A DNA stretch of 64,000 bases from Bradyrhizobium sp. WSM1417 (GCF_000515415.1 NZ_KI911783.1:660501-724500); one strand, 5' to 3'; positions 1 through 8,948 are shown, counted from the stretch's first letter. The notes: generated by a model not told the origin, from the sequence alone. Numbers and translations: made by a program.

Positions 1-22
1 GGATGCGGGTCCAGCGGGTTAG
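1..22 (+). CDS. C-terminal end of a solute-binding protein (partial)
   Basis: Only the last six codons and the TAG stop lie in the window (frame starting at base 2, reading D-A-G-P-A-G-stop). The 22 bases differ at one position from the end of the complete substrate-binding protein gene at 1446-1467, which also ends D-A-G-P-A-G. I infer that a tandem paralog of that gene ends here and that most of it lies left of the window. Confidence 0.6.
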
Positions 23-41
23 ATTTCACAGTCTGGGTTGC

Positions 42-74
42 GCCCGGTGGACGCGTTTCGCGCATCCGCCGGGC
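42..74. repeat. GC-rich intergenic stem-loop
   Basis: An inverted repeat with GCCCGG/CCGGGC outer arms and an almost complementary inner stem lies 20 bases after the stop of the partial gene. It has no T-run. It resembles the dispersed palindromic repeats found elsewhere in the window and may also help end transcription. The rest of 23-240 holds no gene. Confidence 0.5.
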
Positions 75-240
75 TGGCCCCCTTACGAACCTGCTACGAA
101 GCAGCGCATGCTACGAACTACGGGCGCACGCCCAGCTTGCGTTGCAACAACGCCTCCTCCACTATCGCCCTCAGCGGTGACGTCCGGTGCGCACAAACGC
201 ACCCGATTGATCACCGGCAATAAACAATGAGGAAATGCGA

Positions 241-1467
241 ATGAGGAATGGAATTCTGCATCTGGCCACTGCAACGGCGCTGACCCTGGCGCTGTCGATG
301 CCGGCGGCCAATGCCCAGAAGAAATATGATCCGGGCGCCAGCGATACCGAGATCAAAGTCGGCCAGACGATGCCGTTTTCTGGACCGGCGTCGGCCTATT
401 CGTCGATCGGCAAGACCCAGGCCGCCTATTTCAAGATGATCAACGACCAGGGCGGCATCAACGGCCGCAAGATCAATCTGATCCAGTATGACGACGCTTA
501 CTCGCCGCCGAAAGCCGTGGAGCAGATTCGCAAGCTCGTCGAGAGCGACGAAGTCCTGCTGACCTTCCAGATCATCGGCACGCCGGTGAACGCAGCCGTG
601 CAGAAATATCTCAATTCGAAGAAGGTGCCGCAACTGTTCGCGGCGACCGGAGCCTCGAGGTTCACGGATCCGAAGAACTTTCCGTGGACGATGGGCTTCA
701 ACCCCAACTACTTCGTCGAAGGCCGCATCTACGGACAGTACATCCTGAAGGAGCATCCGAACGCCAAGATCGGCGTGCTCTATCAGAACGACGACCTCGG
801 CAAGGACTATCTGAACGGCATCAAGGCCGGCCTCGGCGACAAAGCTGCCAAGATGATCGTGACTGAAGCTTCCTACGAAGTCTCCGATCCGACTGTCGAT
901 TCGCAGATCCTCAAGATCAAGGATGCCGGCGCCGATTTGTTCTTCAGCGCCACCACGCCGAAGCAGGCGGCCCAGGCGATCAAGAAGATCGCCGAGATGG
1001 GCTGGCATCCGGTGCAGATCGTCGACATCAACGCCACCTCGGTCGGCGCGGTGCTGAAGCCGGCCGGCCTCGACGCCGCCAAGGGCCTGATCAGCGTCAA
1101 TTACGGCAAGGAACCGCTCGATCCGACCTGGAAGGACGATGCCGGCCTCAAGAGGTATTTCGACTTCATGGCCAAGTATTATCCGGATGGCGACAAGGAT
1201 TCGAACTTCAACACCTACGGCTACAGCACGGCGCAGCTGCTGGTCCATGTGCTGAAGCAGTGCGGCGACGACCTCACGCGCGAGAACGTGATGAAGCAGG
1301 CCGCGTCGCTGAAGGACGTGACCAGCGACACCGCGTTGCCCGGCATCAAGGCCAACACCTCACCGACCGACTACCGGGTCAACAAGCAGCTTCAGATGAT
1401 GAAGTTCAACGGCGAACGCTGGGAGCTGTTCGGCCCGATCATTGAGGATGCGGGTCCGGCGGGTTAG
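241..1467 (+). CDS. ABC transporter substrate-binding protein, branched-chain amino acid type
   Basis: A 408-residue periplasmic binding protein of the LivK-like class (periplasmic binding protein type 1). Residues 1-25 form a signal peptide (hydrophobic core, then ANA before QKKYD). The mature part begins with the typical block IKVGQTMPFSGPAS, followed by INDQGGINGRKI and LIQYDDAYSP, which mark the ligand-binding lobe of this family. The ATG at 241 is preferred over the in-frame ATG at 235 because GAGG lies a suitable distance before it. No permease or ATPase genes are adjacent; the neighbour on the left is a paralog, so the transporter partners are elsewhere or outside the window. The ligand cannot be told from sequence: members bind amino acids, amides, urea or aromatic acids. 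Confidence 0.9.
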   Translation: MRNGILHLATATALTLALSMPAANAQKKYDPGASDTEIKVGQTMPFSGPASAYSSIGKTQAAYFKMINDQGGINGRKINLIQYDDAYSPPKAVEQIRKLVESDEVLLTFQIIGTPVNAAVQKYLNSKKVPQLFAATGASRFTDPKNFPWTMGFNPNYFVEGRIYGQYILKEHPNAKIGVLYQNDDLGKDYLNGIKAGLGDKAAKMIVTEASYEVSDPTVDSQILKIKDAGADLFFSATTPKQAAQAIKKIAEMGWHPVQIVDINATSVGAVLKPAGLDAAKGLISVNYGKEPLDPTWKDDAGLKRYFDFMAKYYPDGDKDSNFNTYGYSTAQLLVHVLKQCGDDLTRENVMKQAASLKDVTSDTALPGIKANTSPTDYRVNKQLQMMKFNGERWELFGPIIEDAGPAG

Positions 1468-1491
1468 TTCTCGGAAGCAACTGCCTCAACG

Positions 1492-1524
1492 CTGTCATGG
1501 CCGGGCCAAGCCCGGCCATGACAG
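1492..1524. terminator. Perfect palindrome between convergent genes
   Basis: A 33-base inverted repeat (CTGTCATGGCCGGGC, short centre, GCCCGGCCATGACAG) begins 24 bases after the stop of the binding-protein gene and ends 4 bases before the end of the convergent DUF1330-like gene. A short A-run follows on the plus strand. Its place between two converging genes suggests a bidirectional terminator. Confidence 0.55.
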
Positions 1525-1528
1525 AAAA

Positions 1529-1954
1529 TCACTCCGGCACCTCCCCAAAATTCTTCCCCACCGGCAGCACCGCGTGCCGAATGAGCCGTGAATCCTCCAC
1601 TGCGGCCTGCCTGTGCTTCACCGCTTCGCGATAGACGGGATCGCGGATCATCTCGACGAAGGCGGCAACGCTTGGGTATTCGGCGATGAAGCAATGGTCC
1701 CAGCGCTCGGTCTCCGGGCCGATCAGCATCAGCTCGAATTTGCCCTGCCACACGATGCGGCCGCCGAGGCGTTCGAACACCGGGCCGCTCTCGCGGCCAT
1801 AGGCCGCATAGGCTTCCGCGCCGCTGGCCTTGCGGCCATCCGGATAGGCTGCCTCCTTGCGCAAGCGCACCAGGTTGAGCATGTGGATCGGGCCGGGACG
1901 GTCGTTGTCCCGGAACTGCGCGAAAATCTCCTTGGTTGGATCGATGTGGCCCAT
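1529..1954 (-). CDS. DUF1330-like small protein
   Basis: A 141-residue soluble protein with the features of the DUF1330 ferredoxin-like fold: an early HMLNLVRLRKEA strand-helix, a YAAYGRESGPVFERLGG middle, and WDHCFIAEYPSVAAFVEMI near residues 90-110. The family is a dimeric alpha-beta barrel relative of antibiotic monooxygenases and is mostly of unknown function. The ATG at 1954 is chosen because GGGAG stands just before it; the open frame extends 30 codons further without a comparable site. It converges on the binding-protein gene. Confidence 0.8.
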   Translation of the reverse strand: MGHIDPTKEIFAQFRDNDRPGPIHMLNLVRLRKEAAYPDGRKASGAEAYAAYGRESGPVFERLGGRIVWQGKFELMLIGPETERWDHCFIAEYPSVAAFVEMIRDPVYREAVKHRQAAVEDSRLIRHAVLPVGKNFGEVPE

Positions 1955-2121
1955 CTGAGCTCCCTTTTGTTTTATGCCGGCGATCCTAGCTCTGCCGACC
2001 TCCCAGCGGAACTGCGGCCATCGAATGCCGCACCTCCTAATCACGCGTTAAGCTCTGGGTAACCGGGCCTTAAACAGCGACCGCTAGCGTGCGGCGGGGC
2101 GGGCTGACCGGGCGTTTGCGT

Positions 2122-4335
2122 ATGGGGTTGGGAAAGAAAAAGGGTGGGCGGAAGGAGCCGTTGTTCGGCTTGCCTGCAGCACTCGCCGATCTGCGCCTGA
2201 CCGCAGCCGACCGCATACCCGGCAGCGATGACAAGCCGAAGAAATCAACGAAATCATCCGCCAGGCGCAAGAGCGAGGATGCCGGCGACGAGCAGCCGCG
2301 CGAGCGGAAGGCGCCAGCCGGCCGCGGCAGTGCCAAGCGGCGATCGAAGTCGCGCATCGGCGCGAGCCTTGGCCGCCTGGTCTATTGGGGCGCGGTGCTG
2401 GGCCTGTGGGGCGCGATCGCCGTGATCGGCGTCGTGATCTATGTCGGCGCTCATCTGCCGCCGATCCAGTCGCTGGAAATCCCCAAGCGGCCGCCGACGA
2501 TCCAGATCGTCGGCATCGACGGCAGCATGCTGGCGCAACGCGGCGAGATGGCCGGCGCCAACGTCTCGCTGAAGGATCTGCCGCAATATCTGCCCAAGGC
2601 GTTCATCGCCATCGAGGATCGCCGCTTCTATTCGCATTTCGGCATCGATCCCGTAGGCATCCTGCGCGCGCTCGTCACAAACGTGCTCCATCGCGGTGTG
2701 TCGCAGGGCGGCTCGACACTGACGCAGCAATTGGCGAAAAATCTGTTCCTGACCCAGGAGCGCACCATGGCGCGCAAGCTGCAGGAAGCGGAGCTCGCGA
2801 TCTGGCTGGAGCGCAAGCATTCCAAGAACGAGATCTTGGAGCTTTATCTCAACCGCGTCTATTTCGGCTCCGGCGCCTATGGCGTCGAGGCCGCCGCGCA
2901 GCGCTATTTCGGCAAGTCGGCCAAGAACGTCACCGTCGCGGAGGCCGCGATGCTGGCCGGCCTCGTCAAATCGCCCTCGCGGCTCGCGCCGAACCGCAAT
3001 CCCGAGGGCGCGGAAGCGCGCGCGAAAATCGTGCTCACGGCGATGGCCGATGCCAAATTCATCACCGAGGCACAGGCGCAGGCCTCGATCGGCCAACCCT
3101 CCTACAATGTGAAGCCGGTCGGCGCCGGCACGATCAACTACGTTGCCGACTGGATCGGCGAGGTGCTGGACGATCTGGTCGGCCAGATCGACGAGAGCAT
3201 CAAGGTCGAGACCACGATCGATCCGAAGCTCCAGAGCGTGGCGGAAGCCGCCATCATCGACGAGCTGGCAGCCAAGAGCGTGAAGTTCAACGTCAGCCAG
3301 GGCGCGCTGGTGGCGATGACGCCTGACGGCGCGGTGCGCGCCATGGTCGGCGGCAGGAACTATTCCGAGAGCCAGTACAACCGCGCGGTCACCGCCAGGC
3401 GCCAGCCGGGCTCCTCGTTCAAGCCTTTCGTGTACCTGACCGCGCTGGAGCAGGGGCTGACGCCCGACACGCTCCGCCAGGACGCGCCGATTGAGGTCAA
3501 GGGCTGGAAGCCTGAGAACTACACCCACGAATATTTCGGCGCGGTGACGCTGACCCAGGCGCTCGCGATGTCGCTCAACACAGTCGCCATCCGCCTCGGC
3601 CTCGAGGTCGGGCCGAAGAACGTGGTGCGCACCGCGCACCGGCTCGGCATCTCGTCGAAACTCGAGCCCAACGCCTCGATCGCGCTCGGCACCTCCGAAG
3701 TCTCGATGGTCGAGCTGGTCGGCGCCTATGCACCATTCGCCAATGGCGGCTTCACGGCGACGCCGCATGTCGTCACGCGGATCAGGACGCTCGGTGGCAA
3801 GCTGCTCTACATGCGCCAGCCGGACGAGCACAACCAGGTGGTCGACCCGCGCTATGTCGGCATGATGAACGCAATGATGCGGGAAACGCTGATCAGCGGC
3901 ACCGCCAAGAAGGCGGAGATCCCGGGCTGGCCGGCGGCTGGCAAGACCGGTACCAGCCAGGACTACCGCGACGCCTGGTTCATCGGCTACACCGCCAACC
4001 TCGTCACCGGCGTGTGGCTCGGCAATGACGACAATTCGCCGACCAAGAAGGCGACCGGCGGCGGCTTGCCGGTGGAAGTCTGGTCGCGCTTCATGAAGAC
4101 GGCGCACGAGGGCGTGCCGGTGGCAGCGCTGCCGAGCTCTCCAGGTGGCTGGGGCCTGTCGAACCTGGCGCAGGCGACATCGCAGGTGTCGGCACCAACA
4201 GCGGCAGCGCCCGCACCGCCACCTGTCAACAACGGCGGCTATCGTCCGCCGCCGACGCGCGCCAATGCGCGGCCGGAGGCAGCCGCAGGGCTCGACGGCT
4301 GGCTGATGGACCGGCTGTTCGGCGGGAATCGATAG
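2122..4335 (+). CDS. Penicillin-binding protein 1A-type transglycosylase/transpeptidase
   Basis: A 737-residue class A penicillin-binding protein that polymerises and cross-links peptidoglycan at the inner membrane. A basic cytoplasmic N-terminus (about residues 1-85, many K and R) precedes one membrane segment (about 90-115). The glycosyltransferase domain shows AIEDRRFYSHFGID, with its catalytic glutamate near residue 164, then GGSTLTQQLAKNLFL and RKLQEAELAIWLE. The transpeptidase domain has the serine motif PGSSFKPF near 431, an SLNT motif, and KTGTSQ near 607. The C-terminal tail is rich in A and P. An in-frame GTG at 2089 would add 11 residues; neither start has a strong ribosome site. 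It stands alone in its operon. Confidence 0.93.
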   Translation: MGLGKKKGGRKEPLFGLPAALADLRLTAADRIPGSDDKPKKSTKSSARRKSEDAGDEQPRERKAPAGRGSAKRRSKSRIGASLGRLVYWGAVLGLWGAIAVIGVVIYVGAHLPPIQSLEIPKRPPTIQIVGIDGSMLAQRGEMAGANVSLKDLPQYLPKAFIAIEDRRFYSHFGIDPVGILRALVTNVLHRGVSQGGSTLTQQLAKNLFLTQERTMARKLQEAELAIWLERKHSKNEILELYLNRVYFGSGAYGVEAAAQRYFGKSAKNVTVAEAAMLAGLVKSPSRLAPNRNPEGAEARAKIVLTAMADAKFITEAQAQASIGQPSYNVKPVGAGTINYVADWIGEVLDDLVGQIDESIKVETTIDPKLQSVAEAAIIDELAAKSVKFNVSQGALVAMTPDGAVRAMVGGRNYSESQYNRAVTARRQPGSSFKPFVYLTALEQGLTPDTLRQDAPIEVKGWKPENYTHEYFGAVTLTQALAMSLNTVAIRLGLEVGPKNVVRTAHRLGISSKLEPNASIALGTSEVSMVELVGAYAPFANGGFTATPHVVTRIRTLGGKLLYMRQPDEHNQVVDPRYVGMMNAMMRETLISGTAKKAEIPGWPAAGKTGTSQDYRDAWFIGYTANLVTGVWLGNDDNSPTKKATGGGLPVEVWSRFMKTAHEGVPVAALPSSPGGWGLSNLAQATSQVSAPTAAAPAPPPVNNGGYRPPPTRANARPEAAAGLDGWLMDRLFGGNR

Positions 4336-4456
4336 GTTCTGCGTGGGGTACGGGTGACCTCACAAAAACTGCGAAAACAACCCCATGCACAGTAGCCGAG
4401 GATAACAAAATCAACGGCTTGCGCGGGCAGCACATACGCTTGAATCGCGCGCGCGG

Positions 4457-4559
4457 CTGTCATTCCCCGCGAACGCGGGAATCCAGTACGCCGCGGCTTC
4501 TCGATTCAATAACAATCGCCTCGGAATACTGGATCGCCCGCTTTCGCAGGCGATGACAG
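4457..4559. repeat. Intergenic palindromic repeat pair
   Basis: Two hairpin-forming arms (CTGTCATTCCCCGCGAACGC and a closing arm ending GCAGGCGATGACAG) are about 40 bases apart and are themselves complementary at their ends (GGAATCCAGTA against TACTGGATC). This is a BIME-like mosaic repeat between the penicillin-binding protein and protease genes. Bases 4336-4456 hold no gene. Confidence 0.6.
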
Positions 4560-4583
4560 CGTCACATGAGGCATCTACGAGCC

Positions 4584-5339
4584 CTAATCCTCGACCCCGT
4601 ACCGGTGCAAATCGTTGCCGTACGTATCGAGCCATTTCTTGGCGCGCTCCATCGACGGGCAGACCTTGCCGCAGACGCGCCAGAATCGCGCCGAGTGGTT
4701 CATCTCGACGAGATGGGCGACCTCGTGGGCGGCGAGATAGTCGAGCACGTACGGAGGCGCGAGGATCAGGCGCCAGGAGAACGACAGCGAGCCGGCCGAG
4801 GTGCAGGAGCCCCAGCGGCTCGATTGATCGCGGATCGAGAGCCGCTTCACCTTGACGCCGAGCTCGGCGGCATAGGATTCTGCGGCACGCTGAAGATCGC
4901 GGCGCGCCTCGCGCTTGAGGAAGTCGCTGACGCGACGGTCCGCATGTTCGACGCCGCCGGCGACGCAGAGAATGCGTTCCCCGCTGTCGCGCACTTCCGT
5001 CCACACCGTACCGCGGGTGCCGGCGCGATGAACGATGCGATGAGAAACGCCGCGAAGCGGTATCACTGTGCCAGGCTGGAACGGTGCGGCCTTCGGCAAA
5101 CGGCCGAGACGTGCCGCGATCCACGCGCCATGGCGCTGCGCAAAGTCTTTTGCTTCGGCGAGCGTGCCGCGCGGCGGCATGGTGAGGATGGCTTCGCGAT
5201 CGCTCGGATGAATTCTGAGCGTGTAACGACGTGCGCGGCGATGCCGGCGCAGCCGGATCGCAAAATATTGCGATCCATGGGTGATCAGGAGGGTCTTCGG
5301 CTCGTGGGGCCGGCGATAGAGGAGTGCGCGAGTGGCCAT
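4584..5339 (-). CDS. YgjP-type metal-dependent hydrolase (M48-like)
   Basis: A 251-residue protein of the YgjP/DUF45 family. It carries the zinc-protease motif HEVAHL near residue 207, followed by a third ligand region around NHSARFW, and the family signature SSRWGSC about 30 residues before the motif. N-terminal residues 15-70 match the strand-rich part that precedes the helical metal-binding domain. The substrate of this family is not established. The ATG at 5339 is preferred to the start of the open frame at 5423 because family similarity appears to begin after it, but the ribosome site is weak. It probably lies in its own transcription unit, 301 bases downstream of the PHA depolymerase gene. 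Confidence 0.85.
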   Translation of the reverse strand: MATRALLYRRPHEPKTLLITHGSQYFAIRLRRHRRARRYTLRIHPSDREAILTMPPRGTLAEAKDFAQRHGAWIAARLGRLPKAAPFQPGTVIPLRGVSHRIVHRAGTRGTVWTEVRDSGERILCVAGGVEHADRRVSDFLKREARRDLQRAAESYAAELGVKVKRLSIRDQSSRWGSCTSAGSLSFSWRLILAPPYVLDYLAAHEVAHLVEMNHSARFWRVCGKVCPSMERAKKWLDTYGNDLHRYGVED

Positions 5340-5640
5340 GTCTGTCAGTCCGGGGGGCAGGAGAGCGCCCGGATTCTGCCATAACCGCCGCCAGGGAAAG
5401 CGCTCGGCGCAAAAACAAATCATTTGCCCAATATACAGGGGTCTGGCGTCCGGGAGACCCTACAGACTGGGGTTGGAACCGGCTTTTTTCGCCCCCTTCC
5501 GGCGCATGCGCCGCCCCCAAGGGGTGAGGTTGGACTCACTCCTACAAAGCTACCTAAATACCGCGAATCTGGCGGGAACTTGCCCCTGTCGGAGCCTCCG
5601 ACAGGGCGTCGATTTTCAGCGGGAAAGCCGAAAAACGCGA
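5340..5640. other. Structured 301-base gap, possible small RNA on plus strand
   Basis: No protein gene is visible. On the plus strand a TATACA -10-like box at about 5432 is followed by nested inverted repeats (GGGTCT/AGACCC at 5439-5461) and by a perfect 10-bp hairpin at 5584-5606 (CCCTGTCGGA, loop GCC, TCCGACAGGG) with GATTTT a few bases on. This layout would suit a noncoding RNA of about 170 bases. It does not match the SRP, tmRNA or RNase P patterns I know, and a 6S-type RNA is neither shown nor excluded. Confidence 0.3.
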
Positions 5641-6969
5641 TTATTCGGCTGCGAGCGCCTGCAATGAGCTCGGATTCGCCGCCGAGACCATGAAGTCATG
5701 GATGCGCGGCACGATTTCCGATTTGAAGCGCGAGCCATTGAACACGCCGTAATGTCCGACGCCCTTCTGGACGTAATGAACGCGGCGATGATCGGGAATC
5801 GAGCTGCACAATGTGTGCGTTGCTTCGGTCTGACCGATGCCTGAGATGTCGTCGTTCTCGCCTTCGACTGTCATCAACGCAACGCGCGTGACCTTGGAGG
5901 GATCGACACGTGTTCCACGATGGCTCATCTCGCCCTTCGGCAGCGAATGCTTCACGAACACGGTGTCGACCGTCTGCAGGTAATACTCGGCCGAGAGATC
6001 CATCACCGCGAGATATTCGTCATAGAAGTCGCGATGCTTGTCGACGAGGTCGCCGTCGCCCTTCACCAGATTGGCGAACAGCTGCTTGTGGGCATCCATG
6101 TGCCGGTCGAGATTCATGCTGATGAAGCCGTTGAGCTGCAGGAAGCCCGGATAGACGTCGCGCATCATGCCTGGATGCGGGAACGGCACCTTGGTGATGA
6201 CATGGTTGCGGAACCAGTCGATGCCGCGCTCCTGGGCGAGGTTGTTCACCGCCGTCGGATTGCGCCGGGTGTCAATCGGACCGCCCATCAGCGTCATCGA
6301 GGTCGGCACGAAGGGATCACGCCGCGCTTCCATGATCGAAACGGCAGCGACGACGGGAACCGAGGGCTGGCACACCGCCAACACATGCGTGTTGCCGCCG
6401 AGGACATGCAGCATCTCGATGACGTAGTCGATGTAGTCGTCGAGATCGAAGCGGCCGTCGCTGAGCGGCACCATGCGGGCATCGGCCCAATCGGTGATGT
6501 AGACCTCATGCCCCGGCAGGAAAGCCTCGACGGTGCCGCGCAGCAGCGTCGCGTAATGACCGGACATCGGCGCGACGATCAGCACGCGCGGCTGCGGGCT
6601 GCGCAGCGGACGGGTGAACTTGCGATCGAAGTAGAGCAGGCGGCAGAACGGCTTTTCCCAGACCGAGCGGACCTCGACGGGGACGCGGATGCCGTTGACC
6701 TCGGTGTCGTTGAGGCCCCATTCCGGCTTGCCGTAGCGGCGCGTGGTGCGTTCGAACAACTCGCAGGCCGCGGCAACCGACTTGCCGACCTCGGTGCGTG
6801 CCCATGGATTGAGGGGATTTTGAAACAGCAGCTTGGTTGCGTCGGTGATCGCACGCGCCGGATTGAGAGAGGCTTGCCCCATCTCGTACATCCAGTACAT
6901 CGGCGTCGTCAGGACCGGACTGCCTTCGGCCACCAGGGGCGGCGCGCCGCCAAACTCACCAATCGGCAT
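5641..6969 (-). CDS. phaZ: Intracellular polyhydroxyalkanoate depolymerase
   Basis: A 442-residue protein (419 if it starts at the methionine at 6900) of the intracellular PHA depolymerase family, which degrades stored polyhydroxybutyrate granules. The N-terminal block MYWMYEMGQASLNPAR, then NPWARTEVGKSVAA and RRYGKPEWGL, are diagnostic of the family. The nucleophile region reads LAVCQPSVPVVAAV near residue 199. In Ralstonia PhaZa1 the catalytic residue at this site is a cysteine, and one is present here. The end of the domain has GEMSHRGTRVDPSKV and GVGHYGVFNG, the latter holding the expected histidine. No phasin or synthase genes lie next to it. Confidence 0.92.
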   Translation of the reverse strand: MPIGEFGGAPPLVAEGSPVLTTPMYWMYEMGQASLNPARAITDATKLLFQNPLNPWARTEVGKSVAAACELFERTTRRYGKPEWGLNDTEVNGIRVPVEVRSVWEKPFCRLLYFDRKFTRPLRSPQPRVLIVAPMSGHYATLLRGTVEAFLPGHEVYITDWADARMVPLSDGRFDLDDYIDYVIEMLHVLGGNTHVLAVCQPSVPVVAAVSIMEARRDPFVPTSMTLMGGPIDTRRNPTAVNNLAQERGIDWFRNHVITKVPFPHPGMMRDVYPGFLQLNGFISMNLDRHMDAHKQLFANLVKGDGDLVDKHRDFYDEYLAVMDLSAEYYLQTVDTVFVKHSLPKGEMSHRGTRVDPSKVTRVALMTVEGENDDISGIGQTEATHTLCSSIPDHRRVHYVQKGVGHYGVFNGSRFKSEIVPRIHDFMVSAANPSSLQALAAE

Positions 6970-7090
6970 CGCTATATTCCTCTTCGCATCGCAGCATACT
7001 GCCGAATGCGTAATATTGCGTCAATGCATGGTTCCGTACATCTACGTGGCCCAGGTGCCCAAACCGGGCTGAATCCACGAGAAAGTGACG

Positions 7091-7909
7091 TTATTCGCCG
7101 CCTGACAGCAACGAGCCCTGCATCCGGGCGCTGCGCAAAAGGGCAAGGAATGCCCCAAAAGATGCAACCAGCAGCACCGCGTTGATGGCCAACGCGCTCA
7201 GCATCAGATCGGTCCTGAAGGTGTTTTCGATCAACAGCGCGCGCATTCCTTCGAACACGTAGGTCGGCGGCAGCGTCCAGGCAATATATTGCAACCAGAC
7301 CGGCAGCACGCTGACGGGATAATAGACGCAGGCGAGCGGCATGATGCCGAACATCAAGGTCCAGACGATGCTCTCGGCGCCGAGGCCGTTTCGCAGCACC
7401 AGGCCGGAGACGAAGATGCCGACCGACCAGCTGGTGAAGATCAGGTTGCAGAAGAACGCGATCAGCGGGACGCCGAGCGCATAAACATTGAAGTGAAACA
7501 GGAATAGCGCGAGCAGCGTCATCGGAATGACGCCGATCGCGAGCCTGATCAGGCTCATGATCATCAGCGACAGCAGGAATTCGATCGGCTTCAGCGGGCT
7601 CATCATGAGATTGCCGAGGTTGCGCGCCCACATCTCTTCCAGAAATGAGATCGAAAAGCCGAGCTGCCCGCGAAACAGGATGTCCCAGAGGATGACGGCG
7701 CCGATCAGGGTGCCGCCGGCGCGCGCGAAGAAGTTGGCATTCTGCGCGATGTAAAGCTGAAGAAAGCCCCAGGTGATGACTTGCAGCGCCGGCCAGTAGA
7801 GCAGCTCAAGCAGCCGCGGCCAGGACGACAGCAACAGGTACCAATAGCGCAGGATCATCGCGCCGATGCGATGGAGCGAGATGCCGCGATGGAGGGAGGA
7901 ATCAATCAT
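7091..7909 (-). CDS. ABC-2 type transporter permease
   Basis: A 272-residue integral membrane protein with about six hydrophobic segments, of the ABC-2 exporter type. Typical blocks are the early RYWYLLLSSWPRLLELLYWP, a central LIFTSWSVGIFVSGL, and the late YYPVSVLPVWLQ and LPPTYVFEGMRALL. It lies 130 bases after the ATPase gene on the same strand, and together they should form one efflux system of unknown substrate. The ATG at 7909 with CGGAG upstream is chosen. The open frame runs back to 8014, but that extension is translated from a dispersed palindromic repeat and is not protein-like. Confidence 0.88.
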   Translation of the reverse strand: MIDSSLHRGISLHRIGAMILRYWYLLLSSWPRLLELLYWPALQVITWGFLQLYIAQNANFFARAGGTLIGAVILWDILFRGQLGFSISFLEEMWARNLGNLMMSPLKPIEFLLSLMIMSLIRLAIGVIPMTLLALFLFHFNVYALGVPLIAFFCNLIFTSWSVGIFVSGLVLRNGLGAESIVWTLMFGIMPLACVYYPVSVLPVWLQYIAWTLPPTYVFEGMRALLIENTFRTDLMLSALAINAVLLVASFGAFLALLRSARMQGSLLSGGE

Positions 7910-7933
7910 GGCCGCTCCGGGATCTGCACGCAC

Positions 7934-8020
7934 CTCATTGCGAGGAGCCCTTGCGACGAAGCAATCCAGAATTCTTCCGCGGAGAGATTCTGGATTGCTT
8001 CGCTTCGCTCGCAATGACGA
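7934..8020. repeat. 87-bp dispersed palindromic repeat, copy 1
   Basis: The ends are complementary (CATTGCGAG near the left and CTCGCAATG near the right) and the inner arms GAAGCAATCCAGA and TCTGGATTGCTTC pair. A second copy of the same length and layout stands at 22,926-23,012. Both occur at the edge of a gene. Confidence 0.85.
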
Positions 8021-8039
8021 AGGAAGCGCCCCGGCCTTC

Positions 8040-8843
8040 TCATCGTGCCGCCTCCTGCGCGCCGTTCACCCTTCCGCGCGCGACGTCCAGAAACACCTCT
8101 TCCAGCGTGGTGCGGTTATAGCGCGCCATGATGGCTTCGGGCGTATCGTCGTCCTCGATACGGCCGCGCTTCATGATGATGACGCGGTCGCAGAGCCGCT
8201 CGACCTCGAGCATGTTGTGCGAGGCCAGGAGGATGGTGGCGTTGTTCGCCTTGCGATAACGCTCCAGATGGCCTCGGACCCAGTCGGCGGTGTCGGGATC
8301 GAGCGAGGCGGTCGGCTCGTCCAGCAACAGCAGCTCGGGCTGGTTGATCAGCGCCTTGGCAAGCGCAACGCGCGTCTTTTGTCCTGCGGAGAGCTTGCCG
8401 TTGGCGCGGTCGATGAACTCGGTGAGATCGAGGTCGCAGGCCAGCTCAGCGATGCGGTCGGAGAGGTTCTTCACCGCATAGAGCTTGCCGAACACGGTGA
8501 GGTTCTGACGCACCGTGAGCCGCATGGGCATGTCGACATAGGGGCTCTCGAAATTCATCCGCCCCAGCACGGAGGCGCTGTCCTCCGGCATTCGATGCCC
8601 GAGCACCTGCACGCGGCCGGAGGTCGGCAGCACCAGGCCCATGATCGTCGCGATTGTCGTGGTCTTGCCGGCGCCGTTACCGCCAAGCAGCCCGGTGATG
8701 CTGCCGCGCGGAAGCGAAAAGGAGATGTCGTCGACAGCGCGGGTCTGCTTGTACACCTTGACGAGGTGATCGACCGCGATTGCCGCGGAGAGGCTGCGAT
8801 CCGCGACAGTCGGCCAGCTTGAAGCCTTGTCATTCTCGGTCAT
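8040..8843 (-). CDS. ABC transporter ATP-binding protein (ABC-2 exporter)
   Basis: A 267-residue ATPase. Walker A reads GGNGAGKTT near residue 58, the signature is KLSAGQKTRVALAKAL (LSAGQ), Walker B is LLLLDEPTASLD, and the switch histidine is in LLASHNM. The C-terminal YNRTTLEEVFLDV is common in ATPases that pair with ABC-2 permeases. The open frame continues upstream as far as 10,331, but that part lies opposite the histidine kinase gene; the real start is the ATG at 8843. The gene is divergent from the sensor kinase gene, and the permease gene follows on the same strand. Confidence 0.92.
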   Translation of the reverse strand: MTENDKASSWPTVADRSLSAAIAVDHLVKVYKQTRAVDDISFSLPRGSITGLLGGNGAGKTTTIATIMGLVLPTSGRVQVLGHRMPEDSASVLGRMNFESPYVDMPMRLTVRQNLTVFGKLYAVKNLSDRIAELACDLDLTEFIDRANGKLSAGQKTRVALAKALINQPELLLLDEPTASLDPDTADWVRGHLERYRKANNATILLASHNMLEVERLCDRVIIMKRGRIEDDDTPEAIMARYNRTTLEEVFLDVARGRVNGAQEAAR

Positions 8844-8948
8844 GCTGGGCGTTCTTCTGCTATTGCAGCGGAGAGCGCAAGGCTTGTAATCCGGTGGTTC
8901 CGTGAGCCGCGCGCTTGTGATCGAGAAGGCACCGCCCCATTGGCCGAA

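Noticed and set aside
2254..4107. Long minus-strand frame opposite the penicillin-binding protein
   Set aside because: Shadow frame caused by high GC; the plus strand has full catalytic motifs.
5424..5620. tmRNA, SRP RNA or RNase P RNA
   Set aside because: The conserved sequences of these RNAs are absent; it is kept only as an unnamed RNA candidate.
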